From the NCBI GenBank assembly GCA_022703505.1, contig JAKLDN010000008.1:94422-158421 (forward strand): a stretch of 64,000 nucleotides of DNA, given 5' to 3'. Every line of letters starts with the position of its first letter. Positions within the stretch are counted from its first letter, which is position 1. A program made the position numbers and the translations under genes. Source of the stretch: Spirochaetota bacterium (GTDB taxonomy: Bacteria; Spirochaetota; Spirochaetia; Treponematales; UBA12059). Below, in pieces: positions 41,840 to 50,143 of this stretch. The notes under the pieces are model-generated. The model worked only from the letters and a program-made list of their open reading frames with translations, did not search any database and was not told where the DNA came from.

Positions 41840-42276
41840 AAGGAGGCTTCCCCTCGTCCGGAGGGCTCCTCGGTCATGACCCGGAAAAACATCTCCGCCG
41901 CGGTGGAGGTGGGACAGACCGTGACGATCCCGAGCCCCGAATACATTTTTTCCTTGGTCGGATCGTAGACCCGGGCAAGGACGCGTGCGACCCCGAAGGT
42001 CCGCTTGGCCACCTGGGCCGCCATCAGGTTGACGTTGTCGCTGCCGGTCGCCGCGATCAGGAAATCGGCCTCGTCCACCTTGGCGGCCTTCAGGACCGAG
42101 AGGCGGCTCGCGTCCCCCTCGATCCGAAAACCGCTGAATTCCGGCGGCAATCCGGCGAACGCGGATTCTTCCCGATCGATGATCACCACGGAATCCCCGG
42201 AGGCGCTCAACCGCGCCGCTATGCCCGAGCCTAGTCGGCCGCAGCCCGCGACCACGACGTATCGATTGCGCCGCAT
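41836..42276 (-). CDS. Short TrkA-type protein (RCK_N domain only)
   Basis: The 146-residue protein has a complete TrkA N-terminal Rossmann fold (YVVVAGCGRLGSGIAARL, VVIIDREESAF, DFLIAATGSDNVNLMAAQVA) but ends before any RCK_C domain. The ATG at 42276 follows GAGGAGGACAT. The longer frame from 42381 is not supported. It probably forms a mixed ring with the next gene's product, like the two halves of E. coli TrkA supplied separately. Confidence 0.85.
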   Translation of the reverse strand: MRRNRYVVVAGCGRLGSGIAARLSASGDSVVIIDREESAFAGLPPEFSGFRIEGDASRLSVLKAAKVDEADFLIAATGSDNVNLMAAQVAKRTFGVARVLARVYDPTKEKMYSGLGIVTVCPTSTAAEMFFRVMTEEPSGRGEASL

Positions 42277-42296
42277 ATGTCCTCCTCGGGCGCCGG

Positions 42297-42986
42297 CTAC
42301 CGGCGTCGCCTCTGCTCTCCGTGGTCCAGGTCGATTCTCCCGGATCCGGATAACCCCGTGACCCGTTCCAGGTTCGCCCATGCGGGACGGTAGGTCGGAT
42401 CGATGTCGGAGGAAGCCCGGTAGAATTTCTGGGCCGCCAGACCCTCTCCCTTGATCTCCAGGACCACCCCCACCAGGTTGTAGGCCTCCGCCCGCGCCGG
42501 GTCCAGGGCGATCGCCCTCTCCGCCGCGGCCCGGGCGGCCGTGAAATCCCGGTCGGCGATGCGGCGCTTGGCGAGCTCGATCAGGGAGGGATAGTCGTCC
42601 GCCGAGGACTCGTCCAGGTCCTCCCGGGCCAGGATCCCCGCAGCGACGCCCCGGATCTCGTCCGGGCTGAAGGGTTTCTGGATGAAGTCCACGGCCCCGA
42701 GCTTCATGGCATCGACCGCGGACCCGATGGATCCGTGGGCGCTGATGATGACCACCCGGATCCGGGGATATCCCTCCCGGATCCTCCGCAGGACCTCCAG
42801 GCCGTCCATGCCCGGCAGCTTCAGGTCCAGGAACACCAGGGAGTATTCCTCGTCGTGAAGCATCCCCAGGGCTTCCTCGCCGTTCACGGCCGTCCGAATC
42901 TGGGCCCCCAGGCCCTCCAGGGACTTAGACATCGTGAAGCGGATGTTCTTTTCGTCGTCGACGACGAGCATCCGGATAGTTTCCAT
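42297..42986 (-). CDS. Response regulator: receiver domain fused to TPR-like tail
   Basis: Residues 1-120 form a CheY-like receiver with acidic pocket VVDDEKN, phospho-acceptor aspartate in LVFLDLKLPGMDG, and lysine in FIQKPFSPDE. Residues about 135-215 form TPR-like helices (RAAAERAIALDPARAEAYNL and following). There is no DNA-binding domain, so output is probably by protein contact. It lies between the kinase gene and the Trk genes in one operon, which suggests phosphorylation-dependent control of potassium uptake. Confidence 0.85.
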   Translation of the reverse strand: METIRMLVVDDEKNIRFTMSKSLEGLGAQIRTAVNGEEALGMLHDEEYSLVFLDLKLPGMDGLEVLRRIREGYPRIRVVIISAHGSIGSAVDAMKLGAVDFIQKPFSPDEIRGVAAGILAREDLDESSADDYPSLIELAKRRIADRDFTAARAAAERAIALDPARAEAYNLVGVVLEIKGEGLAAQKFYRASSDIDPTYRPAWANLERVTGLSGSGRIDLDHGEQRRRR

Positions 42987-43007
42987 CGATCGCTCCTTTC
43001 CGTCTTC

Positions 43008-44840
43008 TCACTCCGCGGGCAGGGTGAACGTGAACGTGCTTCCGCGGCCGCCGGAGGGAGACTCGACCCAGATGGCCCCTCCGTGGGCCCGGACGATTTC
43101 CTTGCTGATCGCGAGCCCCAGACCCGAGCCGCCCGTCCCGCCTTCCCGGATCCTCGTGAATTTCTCGAAGATCCGGGCCTGCGACTCGACCGGGATGCCG
43201 GTCCCGTCGTCCCGCACCGACAGGTAGGCCAGGGGACCGATCCTCTGGGCGAAGAGGTCCACGTGCCCGCCGGGTTCGACATACCGCAGGGCGTTGGAGA
43301 CGAGGTTGGTGAGCACCCAGGCGGCCTTGCCGGGATCGGCCCGGACCCGAAGCTCCCCTTCGGGCCCCAGTACGCGAAGCCGGACGTCCTTCATCTTCGC
43401 CTGGTTCCGGAACACGGACTCCACGCGCTCGAACATGTCCCGGACCGAGACGCTCTCGATCTCCATCTCGATCCTTCCGGCTTCCATCCGGGAGAGGTCG
43501 AGCAGGTCGCTCACCAGGGCTTTCATGCGCTGGACCTCCTCGTGGGCCGTCGCGAGGAGTTCCCGGTCCCCGTCGGGAAGACCGGGTCCGGCCCGCTCGC
43601 GGAGCAGCTCAACGCTCATCCCCAGGCTGGTGAGGGGTGTGCGGAGTTCGTGGGAGGCGGCCATCACGAATTCCTCCTTGAGCCGTTCGAGGTCCTTGAG
43701 CCGGGTCACGTCCCGGAGCAGGAGCACGATCCCGGACAGGTTGCGATCCCGTCCCCGTACGGCGAATACGGAGTAGAGGCAGTGGATCGCCTCCCCGTCC
43801 CCCGCGGGCAGACGGAGGATCCGCCGCTCCTCCGGGACGTCGGGCCGGGTCCCGGATTCCAGGGTCCTCCGAACGTAGTCCCGGGCCGGATCTTCGGGGA
43901 GGACGTCCTCGAGCCTCAGCGTGGCGGTTTCCGCGAACTCCAGGGCGAGGAGCCTGCGGGCCGTCGGATTGAGGGCCGTCACGCGGCCTTCCGGATCGAA
44001 GACGACAAGCCCGTCCTCGATGCTGGACAGGATCGCCTCGCTCTTGTTCTTCTCCGCGATCAACCGGTCTACGTCCGTCTCCCGATAGGCGCTGAGCCGC
44101 CGGGCCATCTCGTTGAACTCTCCCGCCAGGCGTCCCAGCTCGTCCCCGGTATCCTTCGGAACCTCGACGGTATAGTCGCCGCCGGAGATCCGACGGGAGG
44201 CCTCCATGAGCCGCCCGAGGGGGCGCGCGATGCGGTCCGCGAAGACCAAGCTGAAGACCAAGGCCGAAACCAGGGCGGAAGCGGCGACCAGCGCGGTGGA
44301 CCAGATCGCCTTCCGCGCCCGGAGGCCCGCAGCGTCGCGGGCCGCGTACATGACATTCTCATTCAAGACTCTCAGACGGCCGCATCCCTCCCGGGTTTTC
44401 CGGTATAGGGGGCGGAGCGTTTCCCGGTAGGCGGTCCACATCCGGATTTCTGTCTTCCTTCCGCCCTCGACCGAGGCGAGAAGCGCCGTCCGATACGCCT
44501 CGAAATCGGAGCGGATTGCCCGAACGAGTTCCGCCTCGCCCTCTATGGTGATGTTGTCCTCGGCCCGGGCGAGCCACGAGAAGAAAAGCGCCTCCCCTTC
44601 CCGAAACCTCGCCTGCCCGCCGTCGGGATCGCCCGCAAGGACAAGGAGCGCCCCGGAGTCCAGCCGATCCAGGGCACCGGCCATTCCGTCCGCGGCCAGG
44701 ATGCTCCGATAGTTCTCCCTCAGGATGGACGCCGTGGCCTTCCCCAGGGCTACCAGGTTCGCGATGGCCCAGGCCACGACGAGCGCCAGGAGCAGGCAGG
44801 CGAGCCCGTATCCGGCGAGAATTTTCCGCCTCAAGGTCAT
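43008..44840 (-). CDS. Membrane sensor histidine kinase (HAMP-PAS-HisKA-HATPase)
   Basis: The 610-residue kinase has a first membrane helix (about residues 8-30), a periplasmic sensor of about 140 residues, a second helix near 175-195, HAMP (about 195-250), PAS (IEDGLVVFDPEGRVTALNPT, about 275-295 onward), a HisKA box MAASHELRTPLTSLG with the phospho-histidine, and an ATPase domain (N-box VSNALRYV, DDGTGIP, GGSGLGLAISKE). It is the first gene behind a sigma-54 promoter. Likely partners are the downstream receiver-TPR protein and the upstream NtrC-type activator. Confidence 0.92.
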   Translation of the reverse strand: MTLRRKILAGYGLACLLLALVVAWAIANLVALGKATASILRENYRSILAADGMAGALDRLDSGALLVLAGDPDGGQARFREGEALFFSWLARAEDNITIEGEAELVRAIRSDFEAYRTALLASVEGGRKTEIRMWTAYRETLRPLYRKTREGCGRLRVLNENVMYAARDAAGLRARKAIWSTALVAASALVSALVFSLVFADRIARPLGRLMEASRRISGGDYTVEVPKDTGDELGRLAGEFNEMARRLSAYRETDVDRLIAEKNKSEAILSSIEDGLVVFDPEGRVTALNPTARRLLALEFAETATLRLEDVLPEDPARDYVRRTLESGTRPDVPEERRILRLPAGDGEAIHCLYSVFAVRGRDRNLSGIVLLLRDVTRLKDLERLKEEFVMAASHELRTPLTSLGMSVELLRERAGPGLPDGDRELLATAHEEVQRMKALVSDLLDLSRMEAGRIEMEIESVSVRDMFERVESVFRNQAKMKDVRLRVLGPEGELRVRADPGKAAWVLTNLVSNALRYVEPGGHVDLFAQRIGPLAYLSVRDDGTGIPVESQARIFEKFTRIREGGTGGSGLGLAISKEIVRAHGGAIWVESPSGGRGSTFTFTLPAE

Positions 44841-44880
44841 GGGTTACCCCGCTTCCATATCTCGGAATCGAATACTACGG

Positions 44881-44896
44881 AGCAATAAGCATGCCA
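44881..44896 (-). promoter_or_regulatory. Sigma-54 promoter of the kinase/Trk operon
   Basis: The minus strand reads TGGCATGCTTATTGCT, with the invariant GG and GC of the -24/-12 elements exactly 10 bases apart, close to consensus TGGCACG-N4-TTGCA. The kinase ATG lies about 40 bases downstream. Confidence 0.8.
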
Positions 44897-44953
44897 AGAA
44901 AATGTGTTGATATTACAAGGAATTACGGCTTTCCGCGTTTGAAGGCAAGTCAA

Positions 44954-44984
44954 ATTGCAAGAGCACTTTCACCGAGTATTGCAA
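44954..44984 (-). promoter_or_regulatory. Candidate activator-binding repeats upstream of the sigma-54 promoter
   Basis: ATTGCAA occurs at 44954-44960 and 44978-44984, 24 bases apart. The repeats lie roughly 60-100 bases upstream of the -24 element, a usual distance for NtrC-type activators. Confidence 0.35.
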
Positions 44985-45000
44985 AACGCACGACGTCGGG

Positions 45001-46356
45001 TTAGATCCCGTACAGCTTCCGCTTTCTCCAGAGGGTCGCCGGATCGATCCCCAGAACGGAGGCGGCTTCCCGCAGGGATCCGGCGGAGGCCAGGACCCGG
45101 CGGATATGGAGTCGCTCGATCTCCGAAAGCGGAACCCTGTCCCCGACCGCCGGCGAACCGGGGCCGGAAGGGAAGTCCCCTCCGAGATCCCGGATGTCGA
45201 TCTGGGGGCCCCGGGCCAGGATCGCAGCCCTCTCGATGGAATTCCGGAGCTCCCGGATATTCCCGGGCCAGGCCCGCCTTCGCAGCGCCGCGCGGGCTTC
45301 CTCGGTGAACCCGAGGAACGTCCGGTGGTAGGCCCGCGAAAACTCCGTCAGGAACCCCGAGGCGAGGGGCTCGATGTCGTCCGGCCTCTCCCGGAGGGGC
45401 GGAAGCGTCAGCCGAATCACGGCCAGCCTATAGAACAGGTCCTCCCGGAAACCTCTCTGCGCGACCCGCTCCTCGAGGTCCGCGTTCGTGGCCGCGATGA
45501 TGCGGACATCCGCTTTCCGGGCCCGGGATTCGCCGAGGCGTTCATACTCCTTGTCCTGGATGAACCGCAGGAACTTCGCCTGGACGGGAGGAGCCATGTC
45601 CGCGACCTCGTCGAGGAACAAGGTCCCTCCCTCGCAGGCCGCGATCCGGCCGGGGTGGTCGCGAAGGGCACCCGTGAAGGAGCCCTTGACATGGCCGAAC
45701 AGCTCGCTCTCCAGGAGCTCCTGGGGAACCGCGGGACAGGATACGGTCATGAACGGCTTGGCAGACCTCGGGCTCCAACCGTGGATGGCCCGGGCCAGGA
45801 GCGACTTGCCGGTCCCGCTCTCGCCGCACAGCAGGACGATCGCGTCGGATTCCGCGGCCCGCCGGGCCGTCTCGACCACCCGCAGCATCGCGGGATCCCG
45901 ACTCTCGAACGATCCCTCCGCCCCCCGGGACCCGGCGTACTCCCGCAGGGCAGCGACCTCGGCCTCCATCGCCCTGAGCCGTCCGATCCGGCGCGCCAGG
46001 ATCCTGACCTGTTCCGGATCGAAGGGCTTCGGCAGGTAATCCTCCGCGCCGAGCCTCATGGCCTGCACGACGCTTTCCACGGAGGCGTAGGCCGTGATCA
46101 CCACGATCTTCATCCAGGGGGAGTCCGATGCGAGGGGGACGATGAGATCCATCCCGCTCCGTTCCCCGAGACGGAGGTCCAGAAACACCAGGTCGTAGGG
46201 TCTCCGCCGCGCCTCTTCGACCGCTTCCCCGGGATCGCCCACGGATGTCACGGAGTGGCCTTCCCCGGCAAGGCAGAAGGACAGCATCTTCCGTATATTC
46301 GGCTCGTCGTCCACGACGAGAATGTTCAGCCCGGGGGATTTGCTCTCTTCACTCAT
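45001..46356 (-). CDS. NtrC-family sigma-54-dependent response regulator
   Basis: The 451-residue protein has a receiver domain (VVDDEPNIRK, LVFLDLRLGERSG, LPKPFDPEQ), an AAA+ domain (Walker A GESGTGKS, sigma-54 contact GSFTGA, Walker B GGTLFLDEVADM, ATNADLEE) and a Fis-type helix-turn-helix (REAASVLGIDPATLWRKRK). The contact loop has Ser for the usual Ala in GAFTGA. The ATG at 46356 gives a standard receiver start. It is transcribed toward the sigma-54 promoter at 44881-44896 and is its obvious candidate activator. Confidence 0.93.
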   Translation of the reverse strand: MSEESKSPGLNILVVDDEPNIRKMLSFCLAGEGHSVTSVGDPGEAVEEARRRPYDLVFLDLRLGERSGMDLIVPLASDSPWMKIVVITAYASVESVVQAMRLGAEDYLPKPFDPEQVRILARRIGRLRAMEAEVAALREYAGSRGAEGSFESRDPAMLRVVETARRAAESDAIVLLCGESGTGKSLLARAIHGWSPRSAKPFMTVSCPAVPQELLESELFGHVKGSFTGALRDHPGRIAACEGGTLFLDEVADMAPPVQAKFLRFIQDKEYERLGESRARKADVRIIAATNADLEERVAQRGFREDLFYRLAVIRLTLPPLRERPDDIEPLASGFLTEFSRAYHRTFLGFTEEARAALRRRAWPGNIRELRNSIERAAILARGPQIDIRDLGGDFPSGPGSPAVGDRVPLSEIERLHIRRVLASAGSLREAASVLGIDPATLWRKRKLYGI

Positions 46357-46385
46357 CCTGCGGCTCCGTCGAAGCGCGCCTCCGA

Positions 46386-47798
46386 TCATACCCCGCGCGG
46401 GGTTTTCCGCCTAGTTCGGGTCCGACTCCCGCCGGCTCTCCGGGATCCGTTCGGCCGCGGCCGCCCGGGAAACCGCGCCGCATCGTCCTGGGCTTTCCCG
46501 GCGACATGCAGCAGGGCTCCCCCTCCGACGGAGAAGGCCGCAGCCATGAGGAAGACCGCCTCGCCCCCCGCGGCTCCCATCAGGAAGCCCGCGGCCGGGG
46601 CGGCGATCCCTCGGCCGAGCTCGCTGACCATGGACAGGCCCATGTAGCGCCCCAGGAGGGCCGGCCGGGCGTGCTCGGGTATGTAGCGGACCTGGACCGC
46701 GGAACCCCAGACCTCCCCCAGGCTCAGGATCAGCATGGAAGCCAGGAGAAGCGCCGGGGAACGGAGGAAGGCGAAGCCCAGGAATCCCGCCGCGAAGGCC
46801 GCCTTGGACCAGGCCGCGGCCGGGGCGATCGGCGATACCCGGAGCCGGCGGGAGAGGGGAAGCTGGACGGTCACGCAGATGAAGGCGTTCATGGACAGGA
46901 TCGCCCCGTAGATCCATAGGTCCGTGCCGTTCTCCCGGAAGTGGAGGGGCAGGAAGCTCTGGATGAGGTCGTAGGCGCCCCAGACCAGGGTCATGCCCGC
47001 GGTCCAGACCCAGAACCCCGCGTCCCGGACGATCTCCGCCCAGGCGTTTCGGCCCGAAGTTCCGTCCCCGGAATGGCCGGCTCTGTCCCCGGCCGCGCCT
47101 TGGGCGACCCGGGCATCGGCAGGCTCGTCGGACCGAACATCCCGCGCGGCCGGCCCGATCCGGCCGGGAGCGGACTCGGGCACGACCAGGGCGATGTACA
47201 GGCCCACCGCCAGGTTTAAAAGCCCTCCCAGGATGAAGCCCGTCCGCGGCGAGGCCTGGAACAGGGCCACCCCCGCGACCGGCCCCAGGCCGAAGGCGGC
47301 GTTCAGGGCGATGCGGTTCAGGGCGAAGGCCTCGGACCTCCTCTCCGGGGGACAGTGGTCCGAGAGGGCGGCGCCGGTCGCCGGCCGGTAGAAGGTCCGG
47401 GTCATCCCGTTCATGAAGTTGAGCACCGCGAGGAGCACCGGGCGGGGACCGGCGAAGGCGAAGCCGAACATCGAAAGCCCGCTGGCCGCGACCCCCAGGA
47501 TCTGGACGGGCTTGCGGCCCCACCGGTCCGAAAGCTGGCCGCCCCAGGCCCCGAATACGACGTTGGCCACGGGGGCCGCACCCAGGACCAGGCCCAGGGT
47601 GCCCAGGCCCACCCCGACATCCCGCATGTACAGGCTGAGATAGGGGATCACCATGAAGCGGCCGCAGGACTCCACGAAGGTGGCCGCTATGAGGTACCAG
47701 ACGGGCCGGGGAAAGCTGGCAAGGTAGGCCTTACCACGAGACAGGAGGCGGGACGGGGAAGAAGGCTCGAGGGCGGTGGAGCGTCGAGGTTCCGGCAT
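46386..47798 (-). CDS. MFS transporter
   Basis: The 470-residue protein has about 12 transmembrane helices. The A-like motif between helices 2 and 3 reads GGQLSDRWGRKPV, and a charged central loop rich in Ala and Gly lies near residues 205-250. A 30-residue cytoplasmic N-terminus precedes helix 1. Multidrug or small-metabolite export is typical for this group, but no specific substrate is indicated. It ends 29 bases before the NtrC-type gene and may lie in the same transcript. Confidence 0.85.
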   Translation of the reverse strand: MPEPRRSTALEPSSPSRLLSRGKAYLASFPRPVWYLIAATFVESCGRFMVIPYLSLYMRDVGVGLGTLGLVLGAAPVANVVFGAWGGQLSDRWGRKPVQILGVAASGLSMFGFAFAGPRPVLLAVLNFMNGMTRTFYRPATGAALSDHCPPERRSEAFALNRIALNAAFGLGPVAGVALFQASPRTGFILGGLLNLAVGLYIALVVPESAPGRIGPAARDVRSDEPADARVAQGAAGDRAGHSGDGTSGRNAWAEIVRDAGFWVWTAGMTLVWGAYDLIQSFLPLHFRENGTDLWIYGAILSMNAFICVTVQLPLSRRLRVSPIAPAAAWSKAAFAAGFLGFAFLRSPALLLASMLILSLGEVWGSAVQVRYIPEHARPALLGRYMGLSMVSELGRGIAAPAAGFLMGAAGGEAVFLMAAAFSVGGGALLHVAGKAQDDAARFPGRPRPNGSRRAGGSRTRTRRKTPRGV

Positions 47799-47842
47799 GG
47801 CCGGGAGTATCGCCTTTTATGCGGACTTGTTCCAGGGCCGAT

Positions 47843-48268
47843 TCACGGGGGATCCTCCCGTCCGGTTCCGGACGCCGGTTCTCCCGGAGGGGCCAGCACG
47901 ACGGGGACAGCCCGGGAGGCGATGGCGGTGAACTCCACCAGGGCCCCTTCGACGGTCAGCGGGGAGACGAGGACCTTCCGGGGAGGCAGGGGCCGGGGCA
48001 TGACCCGGGCGTAGGCCTCGTTCATCTCGTCGTAGTAGCGGATGTCCGGAAGGTAGACCTCCACCCGTACGAGGTGCCCGAGGCTCAGGCCCGCGGCGCG
48101 CAGGTACGACTCCAGCCGGCCCACTACGGCGGCGGTCTGGGCGGTCACGTCGTACGGGAACGCCGGGTTCCCCCGGCCGTCCTTGGCCACGATGCCGCCG
48201 AAGAAGATCCAGTCCCCCGACCGGACGGCCTCGGAGTTCGGCAGGAGGGGATGCAGGGGACGGCTCAC
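47843..48268 (-). CDS. RidA/YjgF-family protein
   Basis: The 141-residue protein has the RidA trimer fold signatures DWIFFGGIVAKDGRG, VEVYLPDIRYYDEMNEAY and the C-terminal VEGALVEFTAIAS. The usual catalytic arginine of imine deaminases (R-x-C-V) is not present: the corresponding segment reads LVEFTAIA. It is therefore probably one of the Rid subgroups with another activity. It overlaps the amidohydrolase gene by 4 bases and belongs to the TRAP-linked catabolic operon. Confidence 0.85.
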   Translation of the reverse strand: MSRPLHPLLPNSEAVRSGDWIFFGGIVAKDGRGNPAFPYDVTAQTAAVVGRLESYLRAAGLSLGHLVRVEVYLPDIRYYDEMNEAYARVMPRPLPPRKVLVSPLTVEGALVEFTAIASRAVPVVLAPPGEPASGTGREDPP

Positions 48269-49044
48269 GCTCCCGCCTTCACGCCCAGGATCCGGGCCAG
48301 GTTCCCCCCCATGACCCGCTCGATATCCTCCGGGGGAATTTCTCCTTCCAGGAGGGTCAGGTACTTGGCTACCTCCACGTGCATGAGCTCGAAGGGGGTG
48401 TCGCTGCCGAAGCAGACCCGATCGGGCCCGAGCTTCCGGACGGCCTTGAGGATCGGGATGGACCGCACGGCGCTGCCGATCAGGGTGATGGACGGCCGGG
48501 AAGCCGCCGCCTCGATCACGAGGTCGCTCATGTCGTCGAAGGAGGCGCCGCCCATGTGCACCGCCAGGATGGGCAGGCGCGGATGCCGGTCCGAGACCTT
48601 GGCCAGGCGCCAGGGATGGGTGTTGTTGTAGGAATCCGCGCCGATGTGGAAGGCCAGAACGCCGCCGGCCTCCGCGATCGCGTCGATCACGGGCAGGGCC
48701 CGTTCCGGATCGTCGATCGGGAATCCGTTCTGGGCCCCGTTCAGCTTGACCCCCCGGAATCCGTAGTCCGAGAGACAGCGCCGGGCCTCGCGGACCGCGT
48801 GCTCGACGCCCAGGCTCGGATCCGCCCAGCCGAAGCCCAGGAACCGGTCGGGGTGCAGGGAGGCCGACTCGTACACGTAGCGGTTGCTGGCCTCGATGCC
48901 GTCCCTTCGGTAGGGGGGTTGCAGCCAGACCAGGGCCTTCGCGACCCCGGCCCGGTCCATCCGGGCCAGGAGCTCTTCCCGGCCTATGCTGTTCCCCGAC
49001 TCGGGCGTGGGGGAGATGTGGCAGTCCGCGTCGATGATCGTCAT
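48265..49044 (-). CDS. Amidohydrolase-2 family (TIM-barrel) hydrolase or decarboxylase
   Basis: The 259-residue protein begins IIDADCHISP, a variant of the DxHxH metal site with Asp in place of the first His. Further ligands fit FHIGAD, AVHMGGASFD and the terminal FGSDTPFE aspartate. Family members hydrolyse lactones or decarboxylate aromatic acids. The ATG at 49044 starts the barrel directly. It lies 72 bases behind the TRAP binding protein, so its substrate is probably what the transporter imports. Confidence 0.8.
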   Translation of the reverse strand: MTIIDADCHISPTPESGNSIGREELLARMDRAGVAKALVWLQPPYRRDGIEASNRYVYESASLHPDRFLGFGWADPSLGVEHAVREARRCLSDYGFRGVKLNGAQNGFPIDDPERALPVIDAIAEAGGVLAFHIGADSYNNTHPWRLAKVSDRHPRLPILAVHMGGASFDDMSDLVIEAAASRPSITLIGSAVRSIPILKAVRKLGPDRVCFGSDTPFELMHVEVAKYLTLLEGEIPPEDIERVMGGNLARILGVKAGA

Positions 49045-49115
49045 GGTTTCGGCTCCCTCGGAATATGGCCGGGGCGGGGACGGCCCGAAGGCCGCCCCGT
49101 CCCCGTTCAGGAATA

Positions 49116-50102
49116 TCACTTCACCGTCGCGATGATGGACCGGATCTCCGCCAGGATGGCGGAGGCTCGGGGTTCCAGGTCCTTCACGAACTTGGAGGAA
49201 TAGGCGCCCTCGGCCCCCTTGCGGAAGGCCTCCCGGTCCACCTGGATGAACTCCATCCCCTTCTCCTTCAGCATCTGGGCGTACTTGGCCTCGTTGGCCT
49301 CCGCCCAGTCGATCTGCCAGAAGGAACCGAATTTCACCGCTTCCTTGAGGGCGGCCTGGTCCGCGGCGGAGAGCTTCTGCCAGGTCTTCTCGGAGACCAG
49401 GACGTAGGCGAAGTTGTAGATGTGGCGGGTTTCGATGACGTATTTCTGGACCTCGTACAGCTTGCCGTTGTAGATGTTCTCCAGGGGGTTCTCCTGGCCG
49501 TCCACCACGCCCTGCTGGAGGGCGCCGTAGAGCTCGCCGAAGGGCATGGGCGTGGGCAGGGCGCCGAGGGCCTTGAAGGTCTCGACCTGGGCGGGGCTCT
49601 CGGGGGTCCGGATCTTCATTCCCTTCAGGTCCGCGGGGCTTCGGATCGGCTTCTTGGAGGTGACGTTGCGGAACCCGACCTCCATGAGACCGACGATGCG
49701 CAGGCCTTTCCGGATCAGGGCCTCGTTCATCCGATCCATCAAGGGCGAATACATCACCGCCTTGATCTGGGCCCGGTTCGCGTACTGGAAGGGAAAGTCG
49801 AACAGTGCGAAGGCGGGATCGTAGAGGTTGGCCAGGCCGGTGATGGTCATGTCCTGGGTCCCAACGCTCAGGGCCTCCTGCATCTGCCGCTCGTCGCCGA
49901 GCTGGTTGGAGGGGAAGAACTGGATGCTGATCCTTCCCCCCGTCTTCTCCTCGAGGGCCTTCTTGGCCTGCTCCATGCCCAGCTGGTAGGAATGGGTGGC
50001 CGTGTGGCCGTGGCCCAGCTTCAGGACGAGCTTCGCCTGGGCCTGCAGAGGCAGGGCCAGGACGAGCGACGCGACCGCGAACAGAACCGGGAATCTCTTC
50101 AT
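49116..50102 (-). CDS. dctP: TRAP transporter solute-binding protein (DctP family)
   Basis: The 328-residue periplasmic protein has a signal peptide (RFPVLFAVASLVLALPLQAQA) and the DctP features: LGHGHTATHSYQLGM, the ligand-contact segment LKGMKIRTPESPAQVETFKALGA (arginine that binds the carboxylate) and QGVVDGQENPLENIY. It captures an organic acid for the DctQM membrane complex encoded just upstream. Confidence 0.93.
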   Translation of the reverse strand: MKRFPVLFAVASLVLALPLQAQAKLVLKLGHGHTATHSYQLGMEQAKKALEEKTGGRISIQFFPSNQLGDERQMQEALSVGTQDMTITGLANLYDPAFALFDFPFQYANRAQIKAVMYSPLMDRMNEALIRKGLRIVGLMEVGFRNVTSKKPIRSPADLKGMKIRTPESPAQVETFKALGALPTPMPFGELYGALQQGVVDGQENPLENIYNGKLYEVQKYVIETRHIYNFAYVLVSEKTWQKLSAADQAALKEAVKFGSFWQIDWAEANEAKYAQMLKEKGMEFIQVDREAFRKGAEGAYSSKFVKDLEPRASAILAEIRSIIATVK

Positions 50103-50143
50103 GTCGGTCTCCTCCGAAATACGTTGGCGTGCCGTACGGCCGC

